DNA of 14,632 nt from an uncultured Labedella sp. (GCA_934636065.1 CAKTZW010000013.1:1-14632); one strand, 5' to 3'; shown: positions 8,124 through 14,628, counted from the stretch's first letter. Notes: generated by a model from the letters alone, not told the origin. Numbers and translations: made by a program.

Positions 8124-8849
8124 ATCGCTGAGCCGCAGGTCATCCTGATCACGGGCGGGACGTCGGGCATCGGCCTGGCCCTCGCGGAGGCGTTCCTGGC
8201 CGACGGCGCCGCGGTCGTCGTGTGCGGCCGCTCGCACTCGGCCCTCGATCGGTTCGCGGTGGCGCATCCCGCGGCGCTCGCCGTGCGGGCGGACGTCACG
8301 GTCGCAGCCGATCGGGCGGCACTCCTCGATGCGGCAACCGAGCGCTTCGGACGCGTCGACGTGCTCGTGAACAACGCCGGGACCTTCGTCGAGCGCGACT
8401 TCACGACCGGTGCCGTCGCGGCGCAGAGCCTTCACGACGAGATCGAGCTCAACCTCACGGCCCCGATCGAGGCCACCGGGGAGGTGCTCGCGCGGTGGCC
8501 GGAGCTGTCCGCTGTCGTGTTCGTCACGTCAGGCTTCGCCCTCGTCTCCCCGACCCGCGCTCCGACGTACGGCGCGGTCAAGGCGGGCCTGCACGGATTC
8601 GCCGACGGGCTCAGGGGCCAGCTCGCACAGCGCGGGACGCATGTGCTCGAGGTGCTCCCGCCGACGACGGAGACGTCGATGACCGCGGACCAGGCCGGCC
8701 GCAAGCTGCCGCCGTCGGCTGTCGCCGCTGCGACGCTCGACGCGCTGCGCCGACGTCGTCCGCTGGCCCTACCGGGACAGACGCGGATGCTCCCGACCAT
8801 GCTGCGCCTCGCGCCCGGCGCCATCCGTCGTTCCGTCGGCGCGATGTGA
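8124..8849 (+). CDS. Short-chain dehydrogenase/reductase, apparent ATC start
   Basis: A 241-residue SDR oxidoreductase that uses NAD(P)(H) on a hydroxyl or carbonyl substrate. Counting from the ATC at 8124, the nucleotide-binding motif TGGTSGIG is at residues 10-17, NNAG at 83-86, and the catalytic Ser136-Tyr149-Lys153 (YGAVK) triad is intact. The C-terminal VLPPTTETSMT is usual for the fold. No ATG, GTG or TTG occurs in frame between the upstream stop (TAG at 8076) and the motif. ATC 8124 lies 7 bases after an AGGAG Shine-Dalgarno (8112-8116) and gives the expected N-terminus before strand beta-1. The first ordinary start in frame, GTG 8220, would remove the cofactor motif. A sequencing or assembly error is the main alternative. 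It is divergent from, and probably controlled by, the HxlR regulator. Confidence 0.85.
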   Translation: MAEPQVILITGGTSGIGLALAEAFLADGAAVVVCGRSHSALDRFAVAHPAALAVRADVTVAADRAALLDAATERFGRVDVLVNNAGTFVERDFTTGAVAAQSLHDEIELNLTAPIEATGEVLARWPELSAVVFVTSGFALVSPTRAPTYGAVKAGLHGFADGLRGQLAQRGTHVLEVLPPTTETSMTADQAGRKLPPSAVAAATLDALRRRRPLALPGQTRMLPTMLRLAPGAIRRSVGAM

Positions 8850-8882
8850 GGGGTAGGTTTCCGCTGACTCGAATCTTCCCGC

Positions 8883-8901
8883 CCGGGGCCCGTTTCCCCG
8901 G
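8883..8901 (+). terminator. Possible weak terminator hairpin after the SDR gene
   Basis: CCGGGG (8883-8888) and CCCCGG (8896-8901) pair around a 7-base loop, 33 bases after the SDR stop. It is followed by ATTTCG with only three T residues. Weak evidence. Confidence 0.25.
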
Positions 8902-8938
8902 ATTTCGTCGAGTTCATGAGTGAAGTCCAATCGTGTTC

Positions 8939-8944
8939 TAAAAT
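8939..8944 (+). promoter_or_regulatory. -10 box TAAAAT of the XRE-peptidase/PIN operon
   Basis: TAAAAT is close to the sigma-70 consensus and lies 7 bases before the in-frame GTG at 8952. This suggests leaderless transcription of the module. It is the most AT-rich promoter in the window. Confidence 0.5.
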
Positions 8945-8951
8945 CGCACAT

Positions 8952-10058
8952 GTGGAGATCGATGAGCGAGGAGTGGGGCGACGAATCGCGGAAGCGAGAG
9001 AATCCCGAGGATGGACGCAACAAGACCTAGCCGGGTCGACAGGGATCGAACGGTCTGCTCTAGCGAAGATCGAGCGCGGGCTCCGCGGGATCTCGGCGCT
9101 TGAACTTTCCGCGGTGGCGGCAGCGCTAGACCGCCGCATTGAGTGGTTCGTGCTACCTCAGCCAGAGGCGGTCTTGCAGCATCGTGTCCGTGTGGGGTCG
9201 TCGAGCGACGTTGCAGCAATTGACCAAGCTCTAGAGCGTCTTGCTACGGATGTCTCCTTGCTGCAGGATCTCGACTCGAGCTTGGCCATTACAGTCGGTC
9301 GTAAGCCGCGTCCACACTCGGTCGACGACGTGGAAGAGCTCGCGGAATATGCGCGCGACGTTTGCGCGCTTGACCGCGACTCCTCGGTCGACGACCTCGC
9401 ACGTGTCGTCGCGGGGATTGGGCTCTACGCGTTCGGGCTGCCCCTAGGGGTAAACACAGCGGATGGAGGACTGGTTCCTCTGCAGGTCGGGGCCGTCGCA
9501 GTCGTCAACAGCGCAAGCGACGTCGGACGTCGGCGGCTGACGCTGGCCCATGAGCTTGGTCATTACCTCATTGCGGACGATTACACGGTCGACTGGCGCA
9601 TTGCAGACCTCAGTGGCCACGTAGAAAGCTTGCTTGATCGATTCGCGCGGATCTTCCTACTTCCATCGGCAGCTCTTGAACGGTTGTGGGCGAAGGAGAC
9701 CGGGGACTACTCGATACGAGACCGGGCGGTACTGGCGGGCGGCAGCTTTCACGTCGACATGTCGACCCTGGCCCGGCGGCTTCTGGAGTTGGAGCTTATT
9801 GACGAGCAAGAGGCAAATGTCGTTCGAGCAGCTCGAACATTGAAAGCCGACATCATCGAGCACGGCCTTCGTGAGCCGCTCGACCTGGGCGGAGTCAGTC
9901 TTCCTCCTTCAATCGAGCTCTCCGTGCTCGCTCAGTACCGGCGTCGACGGATCTCGGCGGAACGGGCAGTGCTTCTCCTTCAGGGCAAATATTCGTTCGA
10001 GGATCTCCCTGAGCTTCCATCGGGTCATCCCGATGAGATTTGGTCGATCCTCAGTTGA
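8952..10058 (+). CDS. XRE-HTH / ImmA-IrrE family zinc metallopeptidase regulator
   Basis: A 368-residue fusion of an N-terminal XRE-type helix-turn-helix (residues about 7-65: GRRIAEARESRGWTQQDLAG...ERSALAKIERGLRGIS) and a peptidase M78 (ImmA/IrrE, COG2856) domain. The zinc site HELGH lies at residues 200-204 within LTLAHELGHYLIADDYT, and E225 in ESLLDRFARIFLLPS fits the third ligand. Such proteins bind their own promoter, and some cleave regulators in response to DNA damage or toxin stress. GTG 8952 follows a good -10 box; the in-frame ATG 8916 would add 12 unconserved residues and is the alternative. Its TGA overlaps the PIN gene's ATG by one base, implying translational coupling. Codon use includes more CTA, GTA, TTG and ATT than the neighbours, suggesting acquisition by transfer. 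It is probably the antitoxin/regulator partner. Confidence 0.93.
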   Translation: MEIDERGVGRRIAEARESRGWTQQDLAGSTGIERSALAKIERGLRGISALELSAVAAALDRRIEWFVLPQPEAVLQHRVRVGSSSDVAAIDQALERLATDVSLLQDLDSSLAITVGRKPRPHSVDDVEELAEYARDVCALDRDSSVDDLARVVAGIGLYAFGLPLGVNTADGGLVPLQVGAVAVVNSASDVGRRRLTLAHELGHYLIADDYTVDWRIADLSGHVESLLDRFARIFLLPSAALERLWAKETGDYSIRDRAVLAGGSFHVDMSTLARRLLELELIDEQEANVVRAARTLKADIIEHGLREPLDLGGVSLPPSIELSVLAQYRRRRISAERAVLLLQGKYSFEDLPELPSGHPDEIWSILS

Positions 10059-10609
10059 TGATGGCTCCTGGGGACTACGTCTTCGACAATGGTCCGTTGA
10101 GCCATTTTGCAGAGGCCGGATGGCTTGGGCTCCTAGAGCTAGTGGTAGGAGAGGCAACCGCTTTCGTCCCGGACGTCGTCTGGTCTGAGCTTCAAAGCGG
10201 TGCCGGCAGCTTCCCCCATCTCCGAGCGGTACTCGATGCCCCGTGGCTACACCGATATTCCCTGGGCTCGACAGATGAGCTCGCCGCCTTCGCCACATAC
10301 TCCGCTCGTCTCGTTGGATCTGGCAGCAAAAACGTCGGTGAGTGCGGTGTGTTGGCTGCCGCGAGACTGAGCGGTGCGACGGCCGTCCTGGATGACGCCG
10401 CGGCTCGAACCATTGCGTCCGAGGAAGGTATCGCGATAACCGGATCGGTTGGACTGATCTGTAGTGCTGTCCGGGACCACGGCTTGAAGCTCGATTCAGC
10501 CTCACGGGTCGCCGATACGCTGCTTCGCACTGAATACCGACTGCCGTTCGCAGAGGGTGGCTTCAAGGCGTTCGTATTGGAGAACGACTACCTGCCGTAT
10601 GACGGCTGA
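10058..10609 (+). CDS. PIN-domain protein (DUF3368-like), putative ribonuclease toxin
   Basis: A 183-residue PIN-like nuclease candidate. The N-terminal strand YVFDNGPLSHFAEAG carries the first acidic residue, D10. VPDVVWSEL gives E44, NVGECGVLAAARLSGATAVLDDAAAR gives E95 and D112/D113, and TGSVGLICSAVRDHGL matches the closing segment of DUF3368-type PIN domains. All four acidic positions expected for Mg2+/Mn2+ binding are therefore present, with Cys after Glu where 'GEAE' is common. PIN toxins usually cut RNA. ATG 10058 is chosen because it overlaps the upstream stop (TGATG); ATG 10061 or TTG 10040 are possible. Its last codons and stop are repeated in a 25-bp tandem duplication immediately downstream. 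The PIN fold is likely; the role as toxin of the upstream XRE-peptidase is inferred from the operon layout. Confidence 0.88.
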   Translation: MMAPGDYVFDNGPLSHFAEAGWLGLLELVVGEATAFVPDVVWSELQSGAGSFPHLRAVLDAPWLHRYSLGSTDELAAFATYSARLVGSGSKNVGECGVLAAARLSGATAVLDDAAARTIASEEGIAITGSVGLICSAVRDHGLKLDSASRVADTLLRTEYRLPFAEGGFKAFVLENDYLPYDG

Positions 10610-10644
10610 TGTAGGTGAACCGTATGACGGCTGATGTAGGTGAA
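10595..10644. repeat. Perfect 25-bp tandem duplication at the module's right end
   Basis: The 25 bases at 10595-10619 are repeated exactly at 10620-10644; each copy begins CCGTATGACGGCTGATG. The first copy contains the last codons and TGA stop of the PIN gene. The second ends 9 bases before the stop codon of the convergent LLM gene. It may be replication slippage or a trace of insertion. Confidence 0.9.
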
Positions 10645-10653
10645 CGAAGCCGT

Positions 10654-11685
10654 TCAGTGGTTGGGCGACCAGCCGATCGCGGGGGCGACGTGCTTCGTGA
10701 TCGTCTCGAGGAGGTGCGCGTTGTACTCGACGCCGAGCTGGTTCGGCACGGTCAGGAGCACGGTGTCGGCGGCCTGGACGGCGGCGTCCTTCGCGAGCTC
10801 CGCCGCGATCACGTCGGGCTCGCCGATGTAGCTGCGGCCGAAGCGCGCGAGCGTGTTCGCGTCGAGGTAACCCACCTGGTCCTTCGAGTCGGCGGCCTCA
10901 CGGCGACCGAAGTACGCGCGGTCCTCATCGGTCGTGATGGGCAGCACGCTGCGACTCACGGAGACGCGTGGCTCGCGCTCCCAGCCGGCCGCCGCCCAGG
11001 CGTCCCGGAACATCTGGATCTGCTCGGCCTGGAGCTCATCGAACGGTACGCCCGTGTCCTCCGTGAGGAGCGTCGAGCTCATGAGGTTCATGCCCTGTTC
11101 CGCCGTCCACACCGCGGTCGCGCGGGAACCGGCGCCCCACCAGATGCGGTCGGACAGGCCGGGCGCCTGCGGCTGGATCGCGAGCGGCTGCTCGACCCCC
11201 GTCATGAGCGCGTTGGAGCGCGCCATGCCGACGCCCGCGATCGCCTCGCGGAACATCGCGGTGTGCTGGTGGGCGACGTCGGTGTCCGTCTCGCCGTCCG
11301 CCGGCACGTACCCGAAGGACTCGTAACCGTTCACGGCCGTCTCGGGTGATCCGCGGCTCACGCCGAGCTGCAGCCGCCCCTCGGAGATCAGGTCCGCCGC
11401 CGCCGCGTCCTCCGCCATGTAGAGCGGGTTCTCGTAGCGCATGTCGATGACGCCCGTACCGATCTCGATGCGGCTCGTCTTCGCTCCCACGGCCGCGAGG
11501 AGCGGGAACGGGGACGCGAGCTGCCGGGCGAAGTGGTGGACTCGGAAGAAGGCGCCGTCGACGCCGAGCTCCTCGGCGGCCACCGCGAGATCGATCGACT
11601 GGAGGAGGGCGTCGGCCCCCGTCCTCGTCCGCGAGCCCGGACCCGGGTGCCAGTGTCCGAAGGAGAGAAAGCCGATGCGCGTCAT
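10654..11685 (-). CDS. LLM class flavin-dependent oxidoreductase
   Basis: A 343-residue luciferase-like monooxygenase with a TIM-barrel fold that uses reduced FMN or F420. The N-terminus TRIGFLSFGHWHPG is the first strand. LLQSIDLAVAAEELGVDGAFFRVHHFARQLASPFPLLAAVGAKTSRIEIGTGVI is the classic LLM segment, and YENPLYMAEDAAAADLISEGRLQLGVSRGSP is the cofactor-phosphate region. IWWGAGSRATAVWTAEQGMNLMSST and the C-terminal FGRSYIGEPDVIAAEL complete the family pattern. It is most like the bacterial luciferase-alpha-type 'LLM class' group rather than the FGD1-like group. Substrate unknown. The ATG start has no clear Shine-Dalgarno; instead a 6-bp inverted repeat (11689-11706) lies immediately upstream. 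It is convergent with the PIN gene and lies 88 bases downstream of the small gene at 11774 on the same strand. Confidence 0.94.
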   Translation of the reverse strand: MTRIGFLSFGHWHPGPGSRTRTGADALLQSIDLAVAAEELGVDGAFFRVHHFARQLASPFPLLAAVGAKTSRIEIGTGVIDMRYENPLYMAEDAAAADLISEGRLQLGVSRGSPETAVNGYESFGYVPADGETDTDVAHQHTAMFREAIAGVGMARSNALMTGVEQPLAIQPQAPGLSDRIWWGAGSRATAVWTAEQGMNLMSSTLLTEDTGVPFDELQAEQIQMFRDAWAAAGWEREPRVSVSRSVLPITTDEDRAYFGRREAADSKDQVGYLDANTLARFGRSYIGEPDVIAAELAKDAAVQAADTVLLTVPNQLGVEYNAHLLETITKHVAPAIGWSPNH

Positions 11686-11688
11686 GTC

Positions 11689-11706
11689 CGATGCAGCGTC
11701 GCATCG
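11689..11706. repeat. Short inverted repeat just before the LLM start codon
   Basis: CGATGC (11689-11694) and GCATCG (11701-11706) are perfect inverted copies around 6 bases. They lie 3 bases upstream of the ATG on the minus strand, where a ribosome-binding site is expected. A hairpin or operator is possible. Confidence 0.35.
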
Positions 11707-11773
11707 ACCGTTCCTATTCCATGCGTGCGTATGAACCGGCCGACGCTCTCCTTCGGGTCGGCGGGGCCGGGGA

Positions 11774-11998
11774 TCAGCCGCGCTGCCCGGGGCGCCGCAG
11801 TACCGGCCGATGGAACTCGTGGTCCTCGCCGATCTCGCAGTCGCACCACACCCGGATTGACCGATGCGTCTCGATCGTGGTGATGACCTCGACGTGACCG
11901 CGAATCATCGGTCCCCCCGAGAACAGCCGCTCGTCGATCCCGGCCGCGTCGATCAGTGCCGTGCTCACCATGTCGTCCCCTGCTTCCGTGTCCCCCAT
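11774..11998 (-). CDS. Small uncharacterised protein
   Basis: A 74-residue protein (65 residues if the ATG at 11971 is used) that I do not recognise. The frame has the GC-rich third positions of real genes here, and the space between its neighbours is otherwise unexplained. The core GHVEVITTIETHRSIRVWCDCEIGEDHEFHRPVL looks like two or three beta strands. It holds Cys52 and Cys54 followed by His60 and His63, a spacing that could bind a metal, although this is speculation. A GGGGG stretch lies upstream of ATG 11998, and CAGGGG lies about 5 bases before ATG 11971; both are plausible ribosome-binding sites. It is tandem with the monooxygenase upstream (71-bp gap) and the LLM gene downstream. Confidence 0.6.
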   Translation of the reverse strand: MGDTEAGDDMVSTALIDAAGIDERLFSGGPMIRGHVEVITTIETHRSIRVWCDCEIGEDHEFHRPVLRRPGQRG

Positions 11999-12069
11999 TG
12001 CTGGGCCCCCGTCACTCGTCGCGCCGTTCGTGAGTGGCGCTCACCCTGAGAGAGGGCGCGGCGGCGTGA

Positions 12070-13308
12070 TCATGACGCCGGTTCGGCAGGCGCTTCGGGC
12101 AACTCCTCCTCTCGGTGTCGCGGGGGCGCGGCCATCTCGGGAAGGGTGCGATCGGTCTCGGCGACCCGGGTCAGTCGAGCCGTGAGGGGGCGGAACAGGG
12201 GAGACGTGATCGCCTTGTCCACCACTTCTCGCGCGGCGAGGCCGAGCCGGCTCTCCGGGTACGCGAAGCGGTCGATCCCGGGCGGCAGCTTCTGCACGTC
12301 GTCGACGAGCGGGCGCAGCCACTCCTCATAGGCGGAGAGAGCGGCGCCGAGGTCGTCCGCGCTCGTCACGGAGGCGGCCAGGACGTAGCCGGCCGTCAGG
12401 GCGAGGGACGCGCCGCCGCCGCCCATCGGCGTCACGCACCAGCCGGCGTCGCCGGCGAGCACGACCCGACCGCGATGCCAGGTCCCCACGCGGATCTGTG
12501 TGAGGTGGTCGATGTACACGTCGTCGGAAGTGTCGAAGGCGTCGAGCACGCGCTCGGATTCCCAGCCCGCGTCCGCGAAGCGCTCGCGGACGATGGCGAG
12601 AGCGGCTTCGCGGCCGAGCGCAGTGATGTCGTCGCTGCGCGCCCAGGCGAGGATCGCGCGTATGGTGCCGTGGTTGTCCGGTCGGAGATGCACCTGCCGC
12701 CCGCCGACGGTGGTGTACCAGCGCCACCGGTCGTCGTCGCTCGCGGTGCGGGGGATGGTGCCGAACACCATGTTGATGCCGAGCGACCTCGAGTCGACGA
12801 CATCGGCGAAGACGAGTTCGCGGGTCGACGAGCGGACGCCCTCGGCGATCACGAGGAGGTCCGCCGTCAGCGTGCGGCCCGACGCCGTCGTCGCGGTCAC
12901 GGCCGACCCGTCGTCCATCAGTCGTTCGATGGTGTCCCCGTACAGGAACTCGACGCCGGCGGGCAGGTGATCACAGATGGTGCGCGCCAGGTCGCCGCGC
13001 AGCACCTCGAGCTCCGCGGTCGCGCCGTTCACGTCGTCGGACGGCAGCTCGGCGCGGACGGCTCCGGTCTCGTCCACGAAGACCGTGCCGGTCTCCGTCG
13101 TGTTCTCCGCCTTGACGGCATCGAAGAGGTCCATCCGCGCGAGAACCTCGCGGGCCACCCCGCGCACGTCGACGTTCTGCCCGCCGTCACGGAACGCGGG
13201 TGCCCGCTCGATCACCGTGACCTCCCAGCCGGCGCGGCGAAGCCAGAAGGCGCAGGACAGACCGGCGATGCTTGCGCCGGAGATCAGCGCCCGCCGTGAT
13301 TCGGTCAT
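12070..13308 (-). CDS. FAD-dependent monooxygenase (TetX/PHBH-like)
   Basis: A 412-residue group A flavoprotein monooxygenase, which hydroxylates an aromatic or similar substrate with NAD(P)H and O2. The Rossmann motif is a variant, ISGASIAGLSCAFWLRRAGW (residues 9-28), followed by TVIERAP with the ribose-binding Glu. R104 in LEVLRGDLARTI is the usual conserved Arg. IAEGVRSSTR (about 154-163) stands where 'ADGxxSxxR' is common. LAGDAGWCVTPMGGGGASLALTAGYVLA (from about 284) is the second FAD motif. From memory it resembles the 'FAD-dependent oxidoreductase' set close to TetX and anhydrotetracycline-type enzymes; substrate unknown. ATG 13308 is chosen for its GAGGAG Shine-Dalgarno; the frame stays open for 26 more codons but runs into the promoter. 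It is divergent from marR, which probably represses it. Confidence 0.94.
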   Translation of the reverse strand: MTESRRALISGASIAGLSCAFWLRRAGWEVTVIERAPAFRDGGQNVDVRGVAREVLARMDLFDAVKAENTTETGTVFVDETGAVRAELPSDDVNGATAELEVLRGDLARTICDHLPAGVEFLYGDTIERLMDDGSAVTATTASGRTLTADLLVIAEGVRSSTRELVFADVVDSRSLGINMVFGTIPRTASDDDRWRWYTTVGGRQVHLRPDNHGTIRAILAWARSDDITALGREAALAIVRERFADAGWESERVLDAFDTSDDVYIDHLTQIRVGTWHRGRVVLAGDAGWCVTPMGGGGASLALTAGYVLAASVTSADDLGAALSAYEEWLRPLVDDVQKLPPGIDRFAYPESRLGLAAREVVDKAITSPLFRPLTARLTRVAETDRTLPEMAAPPRHREEELPEAPAEPAS

Positions 13309-13324
13309 GGGAGACTCCTCGTGT

Positions 13325-13353
13325 GCTTTAGAGCAAAGTATCTTCACAGTAAA
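13325..13353 (-). promoter_or_regulatory. Promoter of the FAD monooxygenase: TTTACT - 17 bp - TAAAGC
   Basis: On the minus strand the -35 TTTACT (13353-13348) and -10 TAAAGC (13330-13325) are 17 bp apart. The Shine-Dalgarno begins 5 bases after the -10. It overlaps the plus-strand promoter of marR (TTTAGA 13327-13332, TAAAGG 13350-13355, also 17 bp). Confidence 0.55.
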
Positions 13354-13354
13354 G
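13326..13354. promoter_or_regulatory. Two tandem 13-bp MarR operator-like boxes
   Basis: CTTTAGAGCAAAG (13326-13338) and CTTCACAGTAAAG (13342-13354) agree at 10 of 13 positions. Each is CTT(T/C)-n5-AAAG, a half-palindromic form typical of MarR sites. Their starts are 16 bp apart, and they cover both divergent promoters. Confidence 0.5.
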
Positions 13355-13358
13355 GTAG

Positions 13359-13910
13359 ATGGGAGTGGTCGTGGACCCGTTGACAACGAACTGGTCGCCC
13401 GAGCAGGTCGAGGTGATGCACCGGCTCCGGGACTGGATCGTGGCCTACAACGAGCTGAACCAGCACCTCGCGGGATGGACCGGCCTCCCCACCTCGGACG
13501 CGAACGCCCTGGGTCAGATCATCTGGGCGGACGAGGCCCGCCGGCCGCTCTCTCCGGCCGACGTCGCGCGGCAACTGGGCATGACCTCGGGCGCGACGAC
13601 GGTTCTGCTCAACAGGCTCGAGTCGGCCGGTCACATCCGTCGGAGCCGGGAGCAGGCGGACCGACGCCGCGTCACCCTCCGCCCGGAGCCCGACGCCCGT
13701 GACGCCGCTCGGGCCTTCCTCTCGGAGGCCGGTGCCGAAGTGGCGCAGGTGTTGAAGGCGTCGAGCACGTCCGAATTGCAGGTGGTCGCCGCGTTCCTGG
13801 GCCGCCTCACCGAGGCGAGTGTGCAGGGGACCGCTCGCCTGCGTGGTCGGCCGGTCCGGGAGTCGGGACGGGCCGCCGGGAACCAACCTATTGCGAGAGT
13901 TCGCGACTGA
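13359..13910 (+). CDS. MarR family transcriptional regulator
   Basis: A 183-residue winged-helix regulator. After the helical N-terminus (VEVMHRLRDWIVAYNELNQHLAGWTGLPTSDANALGQIIWADEA), the DNA-binding part is LSPADVARQLGMTSGATTVLLNRLESAGHIRRSREQADRRRVTLRPEPDARD. It contains the diagnostic MarR wing 'R...D.RR..v.lt..G' in the form EQADRRRVTL at about residues 98-107. The C-terminus is an Arg/Gly-rich tail. The start is uncertain: ATG 13359 follows AAAGG by 4 bases, while GTG 13365 or 13371 remain possible. It is divergent from the FAD monooxygenase, with operator-like boxes in between, so it probably represses both that gene and itself. Its 3' end overlaps the convergent tetR-like gene by 23 bp. 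Confidence 0.94.
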   Translation: MGVVVDPLTTNWSPEQVEVMHRLRDWIVAYNELNQHLAGWTGLPTSDANALGQIIWADEARRPLSPADVARQLGMTSGATTVLLNRLESAGHIRRSREQADRRRVTLRPEPDARDAARAFLSEAGAEVAQVLKASSTSELQVVAAFLGRLTEASVQGTARLRGRPVRESGRAAGNQPIARVRD

Positions 13911-14607
13911 GCCGATCGAGCAGCGCCTCGAGGGAGATCTCGAACTCCTCGTCGCTGCGATCCTCGCTCAGGAGCGGGCGGAGGCGACGAACCTCATCGG
14001 CTCCGTCGAGGACGACGTTGCCGTCCTGTTCAGGGATGGAGGCTCCGCCCTCGTCGAGGGGCTCCTCCACGGGGCCGGTCTCGGCCCCCCTGACCGCCGA
14101 CTCCAGCAGGAGGTGGCCCAGGAGGAAGCTGCTGAACGACCGGTAGGCGCCGACGGCTTCATCGTCGGAGAACCCGTGGTCGATGAGCGTGCTGAGGAAG
14201 ACGTCCACCACCTCGATGCTCCGCAGCGGAGGCCGGAGCCACGGGGCGGCCGGATGGCGGGTCGCCACGAGGGGGAACGCCTTCGGGTGATCGATGGCGA
14301 TGCGGCGCACCTCGTGGGCCACGGTCTGCAGGAACCCCTGCCAGTGCTCGGAGAGCTCGTCATCGAGGCTCGACGTGAGGTCGCCCATCAGGAGCGCGAC
14401 CACTCCCTCGAGCAGGTCCTCGCGCCCGTGGACGTAGCGGTAGAGGGACATCGCCTCCACGCCGAGCGCTTGCGCGAGAGATCGCATGGAGAGGCCTTGG
14501 GCGCCCGCCCGGTCGATCTCCGCGAGCGCCGTGGAGACGATCAGTTCGCGGCTGAGTCTGGGCGCGGTGGACGTCGTCGCGTCCGCCTTCTTCCGTGTCG
14601 CCATCAT
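13888..14607 (-). CDS. TetR/AcrR family transcriptional regulator
   Basis: A 239-residue regulator. The N-terminal helix-turn-helix (about residues 18-70) reads LSRELIVSTALAEIDRAGAQGLSMRSLAQALGVEAMSLYRYVHGREDLLEGV, a clean TetR domain. The C-terminal ligand domain resembles TetR_C_1 (WQGFLQTVAHEVRRIAIDHPKAFPLVATRHP), as in tetracycline-repressor-like proteins. An acidic tail follows (PVEEPLDEGGASIPEQDGNVVLDGADE). ATG 14607 has a GGGAG Shine-Dalgarno 5 bases upstream; ATG 14604 is equally possible. A -10-like TAGACT (14628-14623) lies at a suitable distance. Its target probably lies to the right of the window or is the gene itself. The C-terminal domain type is notable beside a TetX-like monooxygenase, though no link can be shown. 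Confidence 0.94.
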   Translation of the reverse strand: MMATRKKADATTSTAPRLSRELIVSTALAEIDRAGAQGLSMRSLAQALGVEAMSLYRYVHGREDLLEGVVALLMGDLTSSLDDELSEHWQGFLQTVAHEVRRIAIDHPKAFPLVATRHPAAPWLRPPLRSIEVVDVFLSTLIDHGFSDDEAVGAYRSFSSFLLGHLLLESAVRGAETGPVEEPLDEGGASIPEQDGNVVLDGADEVRRLRPLLSEDRSDEEFEISLEALLDRLSRELSQ

Positions 14608-14622
14608 CGATCTCCCGTCCGC

Positions 14623-14628
14623 AGTCTA
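14623..14628 (-). promoter_or_regulatory. -10 box TAGACT of the TetR-family gene
   Basis: On the minus strand TAGACT lies 15 bases before the ATG at 14607, with the Shine-Dalgarno GGGAG between. The -35 would fall at the window edge and cannot be judged. Confidence 0.35.

Noticed and set aside
8916..8951. Upstream ATG start for the XRE-peptidase
   Set aside because: It has no good ribosome-binding site and includes the probable -10 box TAAAAT within its codons; kept only as an alternative.
8850..10653. Module as a transposon or integrative element
   Set aside because: No transposase or integrase is present, and no matching repeat was found at the left edge; only the right-end tandem duplication is seen.
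12115..13299. A 394-codon plus-strand open frame opposite the FAD monooxygenase
   Set aside because: Antisense shadow; the minus-strand frame contains clear FAD motifs.
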